64,000 nucleotides of DNA from Progne subis subis (GCA_022316685.1 JAKJHU010000085.1:2170001-2234000), one strand, 5' to 3'. Shown: positions 24,301-39,300, counted from the stretch's first letter. Notes: generated from the sequence alone by a model not told the origin. Translations and numbers: made by a program.

Positions 24301-27300
24301 TGAAGGCAGTACCAGCAGTGCCTTAAAAAGGTGTTTGCAAACACTTTAAAAAGCATCAGAACAGGTTCCATAAAACATGTAGGAGAAATAGATACCATAA
24401 GAGTTGGGTTGGATGAAGTTTACTGGCCTGGAGTGGGGAACGATGCAAATCCCACAGTGTCCTGCTGGCTCTGTGGCCCCAAAACAAACCCCAGGTGGAG
24501 ACCAGTCCTTGTCACATCCCCACATGCAACAGCTCTGGCTCCTCAAGGTCACTTCTGAGGGCAGTGACAGCCCCGCAGAGCCGTGATCCCAAACCAGGGC
24601 TGTTCCCACCGCCCTCAGCACCAGAGCAGCTGCTCACAGACCCCTCACACACAGCCCAGGAGCAGCTGCAAACGCTCACACCTTTGGGGAAGAAAGCCGG
24701 GTTTCAGGCAGCCTTTGCTTTCCTGCCACGGCAAATAAGGAAGGCATCATCCCAGAGACAGCTCCCGTGCTGAACGCCGTTCCCAAAGGATGCTGAGCCT
24801 CCCCTGCTCCCGCTGCGCTGTCGTGTTCCCTCTGCAGCTGCACACACGGCTCTGCTCTCGCGGTTCCCAGCCAGGGAATGCTAAGTTACTTATGCCAGAC
24901 ACACACACATCACGGGGAGTCAAAACAGTGCTGGAGGAACGGGAGGTTACAGCAGTGACGGCTAAAACGAGCCTGTTCCTGTCTCTGTGATGCAAAGGGG
25001 CCTGCCTGAGATCACAGTGCCGAGCTGCACAGCCCTGCAACAGCTCTGAGAACAAGGCACCTTCGCTGGAGCTGCAATTGCTTCAGCTAACAAGATGCAG
25101 CGCGATGCTTTGCTGCGTGTGAGGAATGCAAAGTCACTTAGAACGCGCTGGGTTCCGCTCAAGGCAGGGTGACAGCTGGCGGGATTCCAACAAAAGCGCC
25201 GGAGGAAAAGCTTTCCCCGTGGCAGGATGGGTGCAGGGAGCGTTTGGTGCGTCACACACAGCTCCCCACAGCATCTCTTCGTGGGGAAGGGAAGAAGCAG
25301 AGCAGGCACAGCACGGAGCAATTGGGCACCTTCACTCCTTCAGCCGGGAACTTGGTACGGTCTTTGCAGCAATCAAAAGAAACGAGAGCCAAGGGGAACT
25401 CTGGATCTGTCATGCTTCAAGCAACCTACAGTGTCCTGTTCTCCCTTTAAAGAGCAGCAGATGTACTGTGTGCATTAATTAAACAAGAGCTTATGGATTT
25501 CAGAAGCAAATCAACTCATTTACAATAATGCAAGTACGGCGCAGCCAGGAATAATGTAGTTGTGCAGAAGGACTGAATTTAAAAATAAACGTGTGATTGT
25601 AATCTCCAGATGCTGCTCTGGCTTGCTGGGCATTATCCCAGAGAAGTGGGTAGGTCTGATACACGAATAAAAATGAGTGTCTTTGGCACAGGCTGAGATC
25701 TGCAGCGGGCACGGACAGAGAGGTCCCTGTGTGCCAGGCTGCCCGTCTGCCGAGCCCTGGAGGAAAACTTGGCTCTGTTCTGCCAACCTCCTGCTCGGAG
25801 CCACGTCACACCAGGGCTCGGTTTTTGTATGGGAAAAATCATTCCTTGACGGCAGAGGCCAACGGGGCGTTCTGCTGCTGCTGGCTGGGAGAACAAGGAC
25901 CAGGGCTGGGCGTGGGAGCGACGTCCTGCTGACATGCAGGAGGGGATGAGTGAATCCCTGCTCCCCAGCCCCTCCTGCACCAGGGATGAGGTGAATCCCT
26001 GCTCCCCAGCCCCTCCTGCACCAGGGATGAGGTGAATCCCTGCTCCCCAGCCCCTCCTGCACCAGGGATGAGGTGAATCCCTGCTCCCCAGCCTCCTCTG
26101 CACCACAGAGATGAGTGAGGGCACACAGAGAGAGCTCCTACTGCAGCTTCAACCTTTCCCTGAAGGAATCCATGTCTTGAGCTCTGGGAAGACTAATTTT
26201 TAGCCCAAGGTCTAAAGATAGGTGTTCTGTCACCCCACTAAAGCCCAGCAGCTCTAGCCAGGGACCCACAAGTGCTGCATGTTGGGTGCAGGCAGAGCCC
26301 TGCAGAGATGGAACAGGAAGGACCAGCACAAAGCTATTTAGAACGAAAAAATGAGCAATCCATTATCCACATCAGGCCTGGCACTTATTCTAAAATAGGT
26401 GTAAAAACTCATCGAGATGCCAGCCTGATTTCCTTAACTGAGTGTCTGTGCCCCCGAGGTCAATAACAAGGAGGAGAATCAGCACATTTTTGCACAACTC
26501 ATATTTTCCCTGTAATACAGGAGACTGTTTTGAGGAGGCAAGAACAAGAGCCTGATTGCCTTTTATTAACCTGCTGGAAATAGCCAAGAACCTTATTGTG
26601 GATTTTGTAAATGCAGCTGTCTCTCTGAATATCCTACCTCTGTTCACCAAAAACATTCCCTTTGATATCTTCTCTCTCCTATAAATCATTTACAAAAGAG
26701 CCCTGACATGGCAGGACAACACAAATCCCTGTGCTAAAACAATGACTCCAAGTAGTGATGGAATGGGAGAAATGCAGGGGAAGCTTTCAGCTCAGCACAG
26801 GGCAAAAGGAGCAGCCTTGGACGCAGCTGCAGTGCAGGTAACGGGGTTTGCTGTGGGGGACACTGCTCCCCAGTCCCTGGGACGTGAGAGGAGAGGGATT
26901 AAGAACATATTTATTGCAGTTCCCCCAGGCCTGCAGGAGGAAAAACGTCCGGGCTGTCCAGTTCCAGAGGATGAAGAAGATTCAGTCAGAAAAATCCTCT
27001 GGGTTTAGAGAAATAATCCCTGAATGACCAGTGGCCATGGACAGACTGCTGTGAAAATACCATGGCTTATGTTAACAGACACATTTCTGAATGTCCATTT
27101 GAAAAAGCTTAAAAATGTGATACTGGGGACTTCAACAGTGAGTAACAAGTTGGAAACATGTCCTTGGTGCAATGAAGCAGCCCTGGTAGGGGACACAAGA
27201 ACTCAAAATCAGGTTTCAGAGATGCTTTCAAATTAATACAAAGCTGGAATCCCAGTTCTGCTTCGCCGAGTTCCCTTACACGATTTCTCCATTTGCTTTC

Positions 27301-30300
27301 TGACCTCCATCCCGCACTTGGAGCTCAGCAGGGCAGCAGTTCCCTGACTGCCTTGTTTGTCACACAACAGCTCAAAGGGCTTCTTGCCATTGCAACACTG
27401 ATGCAGCAGAGAAGCTGGATTCTCTCAGTGCCACTCAGCAAGAAAGCTGTTAGTTTTGGGGGTTTTTTTTTTGCACATACAACACCTTGAAATCGATAAC
27501 TCTCTTATCTAAATTGTTTTCCTCCACCTTGCTTATCACAGGATGATAAAGCAACACCCAGATTCCACAGATACACCACCCTCAGCTCCAGGACTCTGCT
27601 GTATCTGTCCCTTCCAAATCTTAAATCTTACCTTGAAAGAAAGGCTTGATGCTGCTTTATCGTGTCCAGTTCATAGGTGGATGAATCGCTCCTTTTTCGT
27701 GGCAGCTGCTTCTTTGGATCTTCTCCATTGCTACGAGGAATGTCAATGTTGCTCCTGCTAAGGTGTCTGCTGGCTTCCAGATTAGAGCCACTGGAACAGT
27801 GGCTGTTGTTCACCGTTATTCCAGGAGACAGAAGGTCGGTATCCTGGAATTTGAAATGTATGGATTCAGCTGAATTAAGAATACATCCACACTGTAACAC
27901 CTCCCTCCTCTCCTCCTTTCCCCATGTGCCCCAAGATCCAGTTGAGGCCAATGCAGAATCTCAGGCCCAATCACTCCCTCAAGCGTGGGGGATGCTTCAC
28001 ACCAGAGGGTGAAACATCCCTGTTTAGAGCAAACACACCCAAACTGACACCCATATGCACCTTAGGACATGTCTGCCACTGATAAGGAACAGATTCTTTG
28101 GTTTTTTCAGGAGATCCTCACTAAAAAGAGGCTCTGTGGAGGAACTGGGAGCCAGCATTACCTGGACACTCACGACGCTCCCTCTCCGGCTGCTGTTCTG
28201 GCTCTCGGACACGGTCTGATTGCTGTAGCATAAGGCATCAAATCCCAGGATCCCTCCAACACAGTCCCCTACCAAGCAGACCTGAAACAGGAAACAGAAG
28301 CAGGGGAGGACAGGGAGGAGGAATAAAAAGGAAATTTCAAAAAAAAATCGTCTCTTGACTTCAGTTCAGAACTAACAGCTGGCCAGAGCGCTGGACCGCA
28401 GCCAGACAAGCTGCAGTAACAGGATGCCCAGTGCCTTCATCAGTAAAACTGCTCAGCCCGTGAAATCCATCACTGCCTGCAGACTCCCATTCTCTCACAC
28501 AGCTCAGGTGTCCTGGCTGTCCCCACCAGCCAACTGCAGCAACAGGACAGCAACACAGAGCCCTGATCCTGGTGCTAACTGTAGAAACCAAGCTGGACCC
28601 CTGTGCCAGCTGCCCGTGCTACCTCAGGGTCCTGCCTCCAAGGGTATGAGCAGACAGGCTCATACCAAGCACCAAGATCCTGGGCAGGAGAGGGCTGGCT
28701 GGGAAGAAGCTCAGGATGGATAAACCACATGACAGCAGGGCACTGTGACAGCTCCTCCAACGCCTCTGCCCTCGTGGGTCCAGGGAGTCACTTTGCCCAG
28801 AGGTGTGAGGCCCAGTCATGCTCTTCACAGGGTACAGCAGCCTCAAAAAATAAACCCATGGGTGCAACAGCTCCAGCACGAGCTGCTGACGGTCCTTTCA
28901 AGCCAGGAATGCTTAAAGAGCCTTGGTTTGCAGTGGGGATGAGACCACGTTTAGTGACAAAGGCAGCATTCCTGCTCGGGCAAGGTGTGCCACGCTGAAA
29001 CCTGATTAACTTCACAGCTTTGGAGCTTCATTTCTGAACACAAACTCAGCCTTTGCTTCCAATCCCAAAGGTTCAGGACAGCACACAAGCAATAATCTCT
29101 CTCTCTCAGGAAGAAAGAAATGGAAAGCACAACACTTCCTTATTGCAGCCCAACACTGTCACGTTTCCATCCCCCCTGAGAGATTTAAGGCAAAGAGAAT
29201 TTCAGAAGGAAATTGCTTCACTTGTTCATCCTCTGGCTGCGGCCTGAGCAGCCCCTGGCTCACCTGGCCGTTGAAGGAGGTGCCCTCCTGGGATTTGATG
29301 AACTCACTGTAGGCCTGGTTGGCTCTGACAATGACAGTGGCCACGGCTTCTTGGTACTGCGGGGAGGACGTGGCGAGCAGGGGCAGCGCGGCGAGGGGGA
29401 TGTGATCCTGGCTGTTGGATAGGCAGCCCTCATCATAGCTGTAGGGGCTGAGGCTGCAGAGGGCAACAGACAGTGGGAATATGGGGAAAACAACTTGCAG
29501 GCAGTACAGTGGCTCATAAAAAAAAGCCTCAAGACGAGAGGCTCAAGACAGAAGGGCCATTTATTCCTCTGTGAATGGGTGAGAGCTTAATAAATCTTTC
29601 CCTCCCATCAAACGTAAATCTTCAAGGACAACATACTTACACTGACAGAACAACCCCCAGACAAGGAATTAAATCCTTAGTATTTATTGGATTAATTAGA
29701 ATAAATCAATCTCAGAACTTGTGCTGCATGATTCCTGTATTCACTGCAGCTAAGTATGAAATCGAGATTGAATGCCTCGCTGGTACATTAATAAATGCAT
29801 TCTCAAAGCATGGTCAGAGCTCCCAATGCTACACGCAGAACATCTCAGGGAAAGAAATAAAACAAACAAACAAACACACACCCAAAAAAACCCCACTCCA
29901 TGATAAAACAGCATCAACTTACCTGGACACCAGGGAAAATGCTTCGGAGCAGATGGCTGGGCAAGGGACAAGTTTGATGGCAATGTGTCCCAGAGCAGCT
30001 GGGTAATGCACCCTCATCACCGTGTCAAACACGGTCGTGATGGTGTTGACATCCCCTTGCTTGGAGCTCTGGTCACCACTTCCTGAGTCCAGGATGTTCC
30101 CTCCGTGGAGGACCAAGAGGAGGACATGGATTTTACTTGGCTGCATTAATGGCTGCACTGATTCATCCTAGGTGGGGATAGAAGAGAGCACACAGAAACG
30201 CTCGTTTTTCAAAGGGGTGTGACTCGTGCTTTATTTATGGCAAATTAATTTATGGCAAAGGCCATCAGATACACCACAATACAACGCTGAGAACTTGAGT

Positions 30301-33300
30301 ACTCCTTCCAGGTCTCTTATCCTACACTTGTGCATGCACAAATGCACACACAGCCTCAGTCTGACTTGTCAGAAGGAATGCTGAAAGTAAAAAAAAAAAA
30401 ACCTGCATAAAATTGTATCCAGGTAAAACATGGCAGCAGTAAAGACATCCTTGTGTACGTTAGGGTGGAAAAATACAGAAATAAGAGATGGGCGTTGCTT
30501 TTTGTGTGGTGCTGAGCTCAGCTGCAGCAGTTGGCAGTGAAACACATTCAGCAAAATTAAGACATGAGATCAAACAGGTCAGCAAGTGGCAGGTTACTGA
30601 GAAGTTGTGGGAAGATCAGTCACTGCATGTTTGCCTAACATAAAAGTTATAAATAAGACTTCAGATTTGCTTCAACTGTTGCAAGAGAGGAACTGGAAAG
30701 AAAAAAGTTCACGACCCCATAACCCAAGGAATGGCCAGCATGTGGCTGGGAGAGTGCTGATGAACACAGTGAGGGAGTTTAATTTGGCTGTCCAGGTGAT
30801 TTGTTTATTGTGTTGAACATATTCCTTGCCTAACCAGACAGGCTGTAATTTGGGGGAAGGAGGGAATTGTATCCTTCCATTAACGCCCTGCCAGAAGAGC
30901 TGTAAGCCCAGTCCTGATGCCCCAGGCAGGTACAAGAGCATCCATGTGCACATGCTGTAACACAACAGAGCGGGAACTATTTTTAATATCCATTTGCTAC
31001 CAGGGCTTTCAATGTTTACAGCTCCCACACGGACTCAAACCCTCCATCCCACACCTGTGAGATCTGGGCAAACCCTTCTGTACCCGACCCCTGTCTAGCA
31101 GAGACAACATCTGAGAACATCCTGAGCGACTCCCTGTTGCCACTGAGAGGCAAGGAAGGGGTGGAGGGCAGCAGTGTTTTCCATTTGGCAAATGGTTCTA
31201 ATTTAGCATCTTTATCACCTGTTGTCCTTTGAGCAGAGACTGAGTCCCTGACAGACCTGCTGGTGGGAGGAAAGCATGCCCAGGCACACATTAGCAGCCT
31301 AACAACTAGATCACATTTTTGCCAGATAATGTTAAAGCTTGTCTTACTACACAGCCCACCAGAAGTATTAAAATTCTCATCCAAGTCCGTAATAACGATT
31401 TTTCCAGACCTGCTGCATAAGAATGGCCTTGAATTATTTAGCACCATTCCCCTGTACTCGTGCCTGCTCTTTAAACCTTCTCTGACTCCAGTTTTAGCAC
31501 CTGCACAGCGAACCTTTCCCTGGGTGGAAGCACAGGAGGAGCCCTCAAAGCGTCTCAGCAGTTCTCCTGCTTCCAGACAAGTATTTTAAGTGCTCATTTG
31601 GAGAACAACATGAGTCACCGAGCTCAGGTCATGCAGAAGTTTATCAGCAGTAATTTGGAGGTACCTTTCAGTTCATTACCCTCTGCTCTAGAGGAAGTGG
31701 GGAACTGCTGATTAGTTTAAGGGTGGAGGTAACTACTTAGAACTTCCTTGTAAGATCTGGAGCCTCTTAAAACACCTAAATCCTGAACCACCTTCGGGTG
31801 AGGGAAGCTTTTAACCCGAAAATCATTGCAATTGGTGGCACAGGAATTTCATACTATTTTAGCAGACAGCTTGTGAACAACTACAAATTAACTGTCTTTT
31901 TCATCTCACTTTGAAGTCTGTTCTTTCTCTAAAACGAAGGCAGAAACAGGAGGGGGTTGAGTTTGCACAGCCTTCTGAGGGAGACAAGTTTCCCACACCA
32001 TCTTGAGCTCCAAGAGAAATCTCTGGGCTGTGACTTGCTTATTTTGATGTGGCCAGAGCTGTTCCCCTCCCAGCCACCCACTCTCCTCATGGCCCTTGAG
32101 CTCTCAGTCTATTATGGAAAAGCCAAACCACCATGAACTTCGAGCCTGGCACAGACAGGAATTCCAAAGCTCATGATCTTTGCTGGACTGCTCAGACACA
32201 ATGTAGGCACCCTGCAAAGCAGCTGCAGCACCCCTGCAGCACAGACAGGCAGCTGCTGAAGGGCAGCATGAGAACAGCCAGCCCGAGGTGTCTCACCAGG
32301 ATTCTGAGCTGCAGAAGTCTAGAAAGCTGGGCTGGGTCAGTGTGGTGTTATTTAGTTCTTATTTTGCTCAGAGTACAGACACAGGCTGTGCTGTAACCGG
32401 TTTCCAAACAAGATTCTGTGGCTACAGTCCCACAGTGAGCGGTGTCCTTTGCACCTTGGTGTTCTCCCACTCCCACATCCACACTTGCACATCTGGCACT
32501 GCAGGATAGCTCTGCCCAGCCTCCAGCTGCTCTGATCCCCACAGGATTATAATTTTTTCCCAGCTGGATACCTGATGCTGCCTGCAAGCTACACAGCCTC
32601 TTCTATATGATGTTCAAAAGATGGGTGAAAAATCCCTTCAATCTGAATTACAGAAGGACACACAGAGGTGTTACTGGGGGTCAGCAGCACATGGAGACCA
32701 GACACTGCTCACAGCTCATGTTCATCCCACACAGAGATATTCCAGCAGCACAGGATCTCATTACAGGAAGGCAAAGCACTCACCTCGATGATACTGAGCC
32801 TCTCCACACTGGAGCCAACGTGGTACTCTGCTGATGTCTCCTGGTACAAGTCACCTGGAAGTACAGAGGTGTAAAATGTCAGCGCTGCCAGATGCTCTTT
32901 GGCAAAGACATTCTTCCACTGCTTGTTCCAATGTCTCACATCTCCTTCATTATTTCATCAAATCATCCTCTCCCCTCCCCTTCCTGCCTCCTTCCACCTG
33001 AGAAGCCTGGGCAATGCTGGGTCATTTACTCTCCAGCAATCTCTCACAACCTGGGTAAGAGCTGGGGACATTAGTGAGCTCTTCTCTCATAACAGCCATC
33101 CGGTACCGCTGCTTTATTAAGGGTGGCAACAATGGGAAATCCCTGCACGGCTGTCAGAAATTGTTGGTTTGTGGGAAAATAAAAGGAATTGCTTGAACTA
33201 TGCTGGGGAGTTGAGATCTGATGTATTCCTACATCTGTGCCTACACAGACTGACTTTGTAGAAAAAGCCTGAGTGTCACCTTCCACTGTGAATCGCTGAG

Positions 33301-36300
33301 GAGCTACAGCTTCCTTTCACCATTTCATAATGATGAGCAGAAAATAAAACTGAGGCAGATACAGTCAGGAACAAAAGATGGAGCAAAAGGAAAGAAGAGC
33401 CAGGAGAAATTCAAGTCATTTGAGACAGAGCTGGGATATTTCATCATTATATGAGAGAATCCTGGCTGTCACAGAAAGGAGCCAAACCAACGTGGAAAAT
33501 AAAAGAGAATCAAAAGCTATCCCAGCTCCCACTGAGCAAATCTTTTCCAGCAGCACCAGGCAGTCATTTTTATGCTCTGTCTCAGCTTCTCCCTTTGTGA
33601 GATGAGGATAACAAGTTTTACTTTGCTCACAACGAGGCTGTGACAATGGCCTGGAAATACTGTAAAATAGCACATGCAGTTTGTACTTGGAAAAGAATTA
33701 CCTTGGACATCATCGCATTCAGGGGTTTCAATTTTATCCATCAGATCGTTGGAACTCCATTTGGTTATTTCTTTCGGGAACATTTCCTCGTTGTCTGACA
33801 AGTCCTCTTTAAAAAAACAGATTTTTTGAGAGTCACAAACACAAAAATATACACACAGAAAAGGGCAAAACCCAGAATTTTAAATGAAACCCACAATTCT
33901 GTGCAATCTATACACATTTGGAAAGCTTAAGTCAAAATAAACCATATACTTCACCAGCTTTTGTTATATAGAAACCAAAGCACCTTTTGAAAAGTAAACA
34001 AAATGTTTTAGTTGCATGATTTAAACAAACAGAACTCCTAAAGCACAGAGAAAAGTCACCTGGGTTTTTAATGCTACCATCTAAGGTACCATGTTTGGCC
34101 TTTGCCTTGCCATTCTCTCTGATGGTGCTAAAGCAGCCAGAATGCTCCAGCTCAGGAGAGGACAAAGCAAAGATTCCCACTGGGATCCTCCCAGCCCTGT
34201 TTGAGAGCTCTGGGACTTCTCTGGGGGAAGCAGGGACAAGGATCACTGCTGCTCCTAGGACCAAACACCTAAAAAGGCAGGAGCAGCAAAGGGAATGTGA
34301 ACTCTCCAGGCTGATTTCCTCAAGAGATGAGACACAGAGCATGGATCTGCCTTTTCCTTCCTGCCTCAAATATCTTCCAAATCCCCTGGCTCAGGTCAAC
34401 CATAGTCTAAAGAATAACGGTCCCAAAAATATGATGTTCTTAGAAGTGTAATTAAAAGGAAGAGACATACAAAGGGGAGCTCTCCTTTCTCTCTTTTTTT
34501 CTTTTTCCATTGAGGATGTATCTTTTGCTACTACGATGGTTAAGTGGTTTCTAATTTATTTATACCTCTGTGCTTAGTATGTCTTTCCTGAAAATTTGGG
34601 GCTTGTAAATGTAATGAAGAGTTATAAACGTAATAACGGCAGTAATTACAGATGTATTGAAGATCTAAAAGCTATAATCTTCGGAGTCCCAGACTAGGAT
34701 TTCCCCTTTCTTATTGCTGTAGAGTTACTAAGAAAATAATTAGCTGGAAGAATCCCACAATGGGGAACAAAAAAAGCTTATGAAATATATTAATCTTTAC
34801 AGCAAATCTGAGCAATAGCTTAAAACCAAAATTGCATGAAGGGCACTAAGAGAAGATCCAAGCAAAGCCCGATTATTTTTAGGAGTCTCTATTTCAACTT
34901 TGACCATAAAAAGAGAGCAACCTGGAAATTTTGCACCAGCATGCCATTTCCTTTTTCAGCCATGGAAAAAACTAGAGTAAATCCCAATTTCCCTGCACAC
35001 AGGAGTGAGGAGCTGCCTGTCCAGAGCAAGTGGAAAGCACAGACCTGTAACACACGTGCTGGCAGAGAATTAAGGGGACGACTGTACCCAAAGCTCCTCC
35101 AGCAACTTAATCTAAATATTAAACTTAATTCCTTGAGAGGCCTAATTACAGCCTTTACTGCTGCTCAAGTGATCCCTGAATGGAATATTACTCCCATTAT
35201 TAGCATTTATTACAGGATAGATATTCGATATTACTGTATTTGTCACTATCTTTGCCAGTGAATGAGGGTGAGTGGGAAGCTGGAGACAAGGAATCTTCTG
35301 GGGCTCAGGTTCCGCCCACCGCACTGCGAGGAAATGTGTGTGTGTGTGTGTATGGGAAGCACTTCTGAGGAACTCTGCTGGCTGTTGACTCACATCCTGA
35401 GCCCTGCCAGTTCCCATGGTACCAACCCCGGCAGGATGAGCTGCGAGCGCAGCCTCATCCCTGCTCACAGACCCGGAGTCTCTGTGGGCCAAGGGGCACC
35501 AAGAGGTCCCTCCTGGGGATGGGGCTCTGCTCAGCTGCACACACAGGCCAAGGCTTTGATGAGCCAAAATCCCACCAGATTTAGGCAGGCTTTTCAACCC
35601 AACCGTGCCCAGTTCAGAGGACAAACTGTGCGTACACAGAGACTCGCAGGAGAGCAGCTGCTTTTACTCTTAGCAACCTCCCACAAGTATTGCAACAGAG
35701 GTGCACAAGGCTCATTTTTGTTAATTCCCCTTCCCAGGCCTGTTAGGAGCATGCCAGGGATTCCCTGAGGCCCTGGATCCCAGGCAGAGCCGTCTCCATC
35801 TCAGTTTTATTACTGAGTAATTAAAAAGGCAAAAAGCGTGTGGATAGTGGCAGTGCCGCTTGGATGACTCACTCCCCTTCCCTTGGATGCACATTGCTCC
35901 AATAAATCCCTCACATACCTTGTTGTAAATGCTACATAAGTTAATAAATAGAGACACTTAAACTAAGTTGGCCCTTCCCCTTCTCGGCAGGAGACACATT
36001 TATCCCAACTTCCACGTGTCCCATCCATTTCAGCTGCAGGTCACCAACTAACACAGCCCTTTCTGCCCCACAATTTGAGATCCATGCCTAAACACTCATG
36101 GGAGAACTCTTCTGGAACATGATACTATCAGTTTTTGGAGGCTGAACTTCAGCTGAGCATCAGCGAAACTCTGCTTTGCAAAACTGGGGTGTCATCTTTT
36201 AACAACTGCACTTCCCAACTCCATCAGCAAATTTTGCACCTCTCACTTCCATCAGATCAGCCAGGAGGAGAGTCCCTCTGTTGTCAATAGAGATGGAGCC

Positions 36301-39300
36301 CTTCAGACTTAAATTTGCATTAAGTACAATATATAAAATGAGTGCAGTGGAACAAAGCTGCTTCACATACACATAGGAAAAAAATGTAACAGTGTTCTCT
36401 TAATACAGATAATCAAAATTACTTTGAGAATTCTGGAATCACTGCTGATTAATTTTGTCACCTGAAGTACCTTGCTGCATTCGCTGTTGTATTTCTTGGA
36501 ATGGGAGAACGAGGAGTTAATAAAGGCAAATTTGGGTCTCTTCAGGCCCAGACAGGACAATTAATCATACCTCTTACTGATTAGAAAAACAAATTAGAAA
36601 AATAATCAGTCACAGTGAATCATTAGGACACACCCACAGCCCAGTTAGTACCGCTGGATTTCACGCACACTCATCTGCACCAAATAAAATACAGCCCCTA
36701 GGGCTAAGATGGTTCAAGGTCCCCTCAAACAGCTCAGACCGCACCTGAAATGGTGCTGCATGACTGTAAGAGTCTGCTGGGTGATGCAGGAAGAAGCTGC
36801 ACTGAAGCTGCACGTCATGGTCAGAAAGGAAGAGGCTTCAAAGCAAAGAAGTCTCGCTTCCTTCCCTGCTCACCCCCCGCCGCCCTTCATGCCTTCCGTT
36901 CTCTTACCCCACCACTTCAGGGAAGAAACGATGGTGATTTAGGCTCCACATACCATGTGCATCAAAGAATTCATCATCTGAGCTGTCATCTGAATCCCTG
37001 GCAATGCTCTGCATCCTCCACTCGGAGATACTATGGCGCGAGGGACTTGCTGGAAAAAACAAAAAAGCTTGATGCGAAACGCTACATCGACAAGACGGAG
37101 AGTTCCCAACATGATCTTTGCTGGAGGAAGAATCATGTGTTCTCTAAGAAAATTCCCTGCTGCAATATCAAAAAACACAAAACCCCGATGATGCTGGTGT
37201 GATGTCAGTGTACTGCTTTACAGATCCCTGTTTGTTTACTGTTGGTAGAACCTGCCAGCAAGATGCTACATTAAAGCAAAGCTGCTTGGATCACTCTTCT
37301 GCTATTTTGAATGGCAGCTATTTATAATTGTTAGTAGGACGTGCAAAATCAGCTGGGTTTTAAAGTTTGCAATTAGGAAGGAAGCAGGCTGATTGGAAGC
37401 TCTCTCTGTGCCTCTCATCAGCACACAAGCCATGCCTCTGCTTCGCTAACTTTCGGGTGGGTAGCTCAGCAGAGCAGCCTGGAGAGGAATAATCTGTTTT
37501 CTGGAAGGAAATTGCTTCCACACAAATTGGATTAGATATCTATTTAAACTTTAAACTTGAATGATTTAAACAACATGCTATGTGACTACTTCAAAGGGAG
37601 CTGGTGGAGCGGCGGTCCCGACAGAGCGAGGAGAAACCCCAAAGTCCTTTTAGTGCTGTTTGCCCTCCTGGTTCGCACACTTACCAGCTCTCTTTCACTT
37701 CCTCTCCAGAGTACTCTGAGCTAAATATAAACACATTATGGCTTCTTCTTTTCTTTTTTTCAGCTATAATTTAGCAACCATCCAGCCCGAGCTCTTCTCG
37801 GCTGAAGTTGTCTCAGAGCAGCCGCCTGCTGAAGGGAGCGAGCGCTGTCCAGAGAACGATGGCAGCGAGGGTTTGTCCCCTCGTGCCTGTCACACAAAGC
37901 ACTCACAGCAGCCACCTAACCCAGCAAAAACCTGAGGAGACTGACAAGTTCTCATTTAGCATATACAAAAGCCCAAAAGGCTCCGGTTACCGCGACAGCC
38001 GCACTAGCCCTTTCATGCTATTGTTCCAACGGAGTTGAACGTATAAGTGAAATTCTTCTAGTCTCCCACCCGGCTGTCACATGGAAGGAGGATGGAGACC
38101 CTGTGCAGAGTCATGTAATTGCAGCTCAGCAGCCCCCAGCATCCCACCGCCCACCCTCGGGAGCAGCCAGCGAGGAGGTGGCGGAGCAGCGCTAATTCAC
38201 GCCCGAGTGACGTCAAGGCACTCGCATAATAGGTGTTAAAAATAGAGCACCTAATAACACATGGGAGGGCGACAAGGGTCCTGCCATCACCAGAGGTCTC
38301 GCTCGGGTGGTGGAGAAAAGGAAAACCTTTTGGAGAAAAGGTGGGGTTTTTTTTCAGCTGGAGGTGGCCGTGTGTCGCGACAGCCCTCCTTGCTTCCATA
38401 TGGTAATGTGCTGCCAGCATGAAGGAGGATTAAAATATCTGTGTGACGTATTTCCCAGCACATCACAATTAATTTCTTTCATTACTTTTCCTTGTAAAAG
38501 CTGAGACATTCTGCAGTTGAAAAGAAATTCACGCTTTGCTCCCAGTGAAAACCTTCAAGTGAAATCCTGAGAGGTCAGAAAACTCCAGCTCCCAGTGAAT
38601 ATGTCAGCAGTGGAAGAGGGAGTTTGTGCAAAAAGCATAATGGGAGATGGGTGCATCAATATAAAATCCTGGTGCAGGCAAAGTAGCCAGTATTTTTATC
38701 TTTATGCAGTGATTTATGAAGCATCTGGTAGGTTCTTCCCTGGGGCTCACTCGAGTGAGTCATCGCAAGGTAAAACTACTGCTCCTCTCTCATTCACCCC
38801 GCGATGAAATCAGTGATGGAGTGGGAAATAAAAATGGAGACTCAACTCCCGATATTTTGTGCATATGCTAGAGATGGAGAAGCTTCACTCACCCAGATGT
38901 TCCCTTCCACCGTCACTGGAAGAAATGCTGCCCCTTGGGGTTTTCATGATTTCTTTTTTTTTCCCATCTTGCAGTGAGAGCTGCTTATTCCCTGCTACCA
39001 GCAGCACTTGGCTAAACAGGGAATTGCTGAGGGTTTGAACCTTGTGGCTGCAACTCACTGGGGATTCATCCCTTTGTACAGAATGGTCCAAAGAAGGGAA
39101 GTACAGCAAAACGAGGTGAGTCCCAAGGGAGAAGTGAGTGACAAAATCCAAAACTCAGCTTTGAGTCCTTACAGGGTATCCACAGTCGAGCTTTAACATC
39201 AAAATCCTCAAAGCTTCCTGAATGGTGTTTCGAAGGGAATGCAGACATGATCCACAATCCCACAGTGAGGTCTTGTCTCCCAACAGCTACTGCACATCAT

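Noticed and set aside
25520..26126. Overlapping minus-strand open frames of 95-180 residues
   Set aside because: They are generated by the 41-bp minisatellite, whose period lets several frames stay open. There is no splice structure or known protein.
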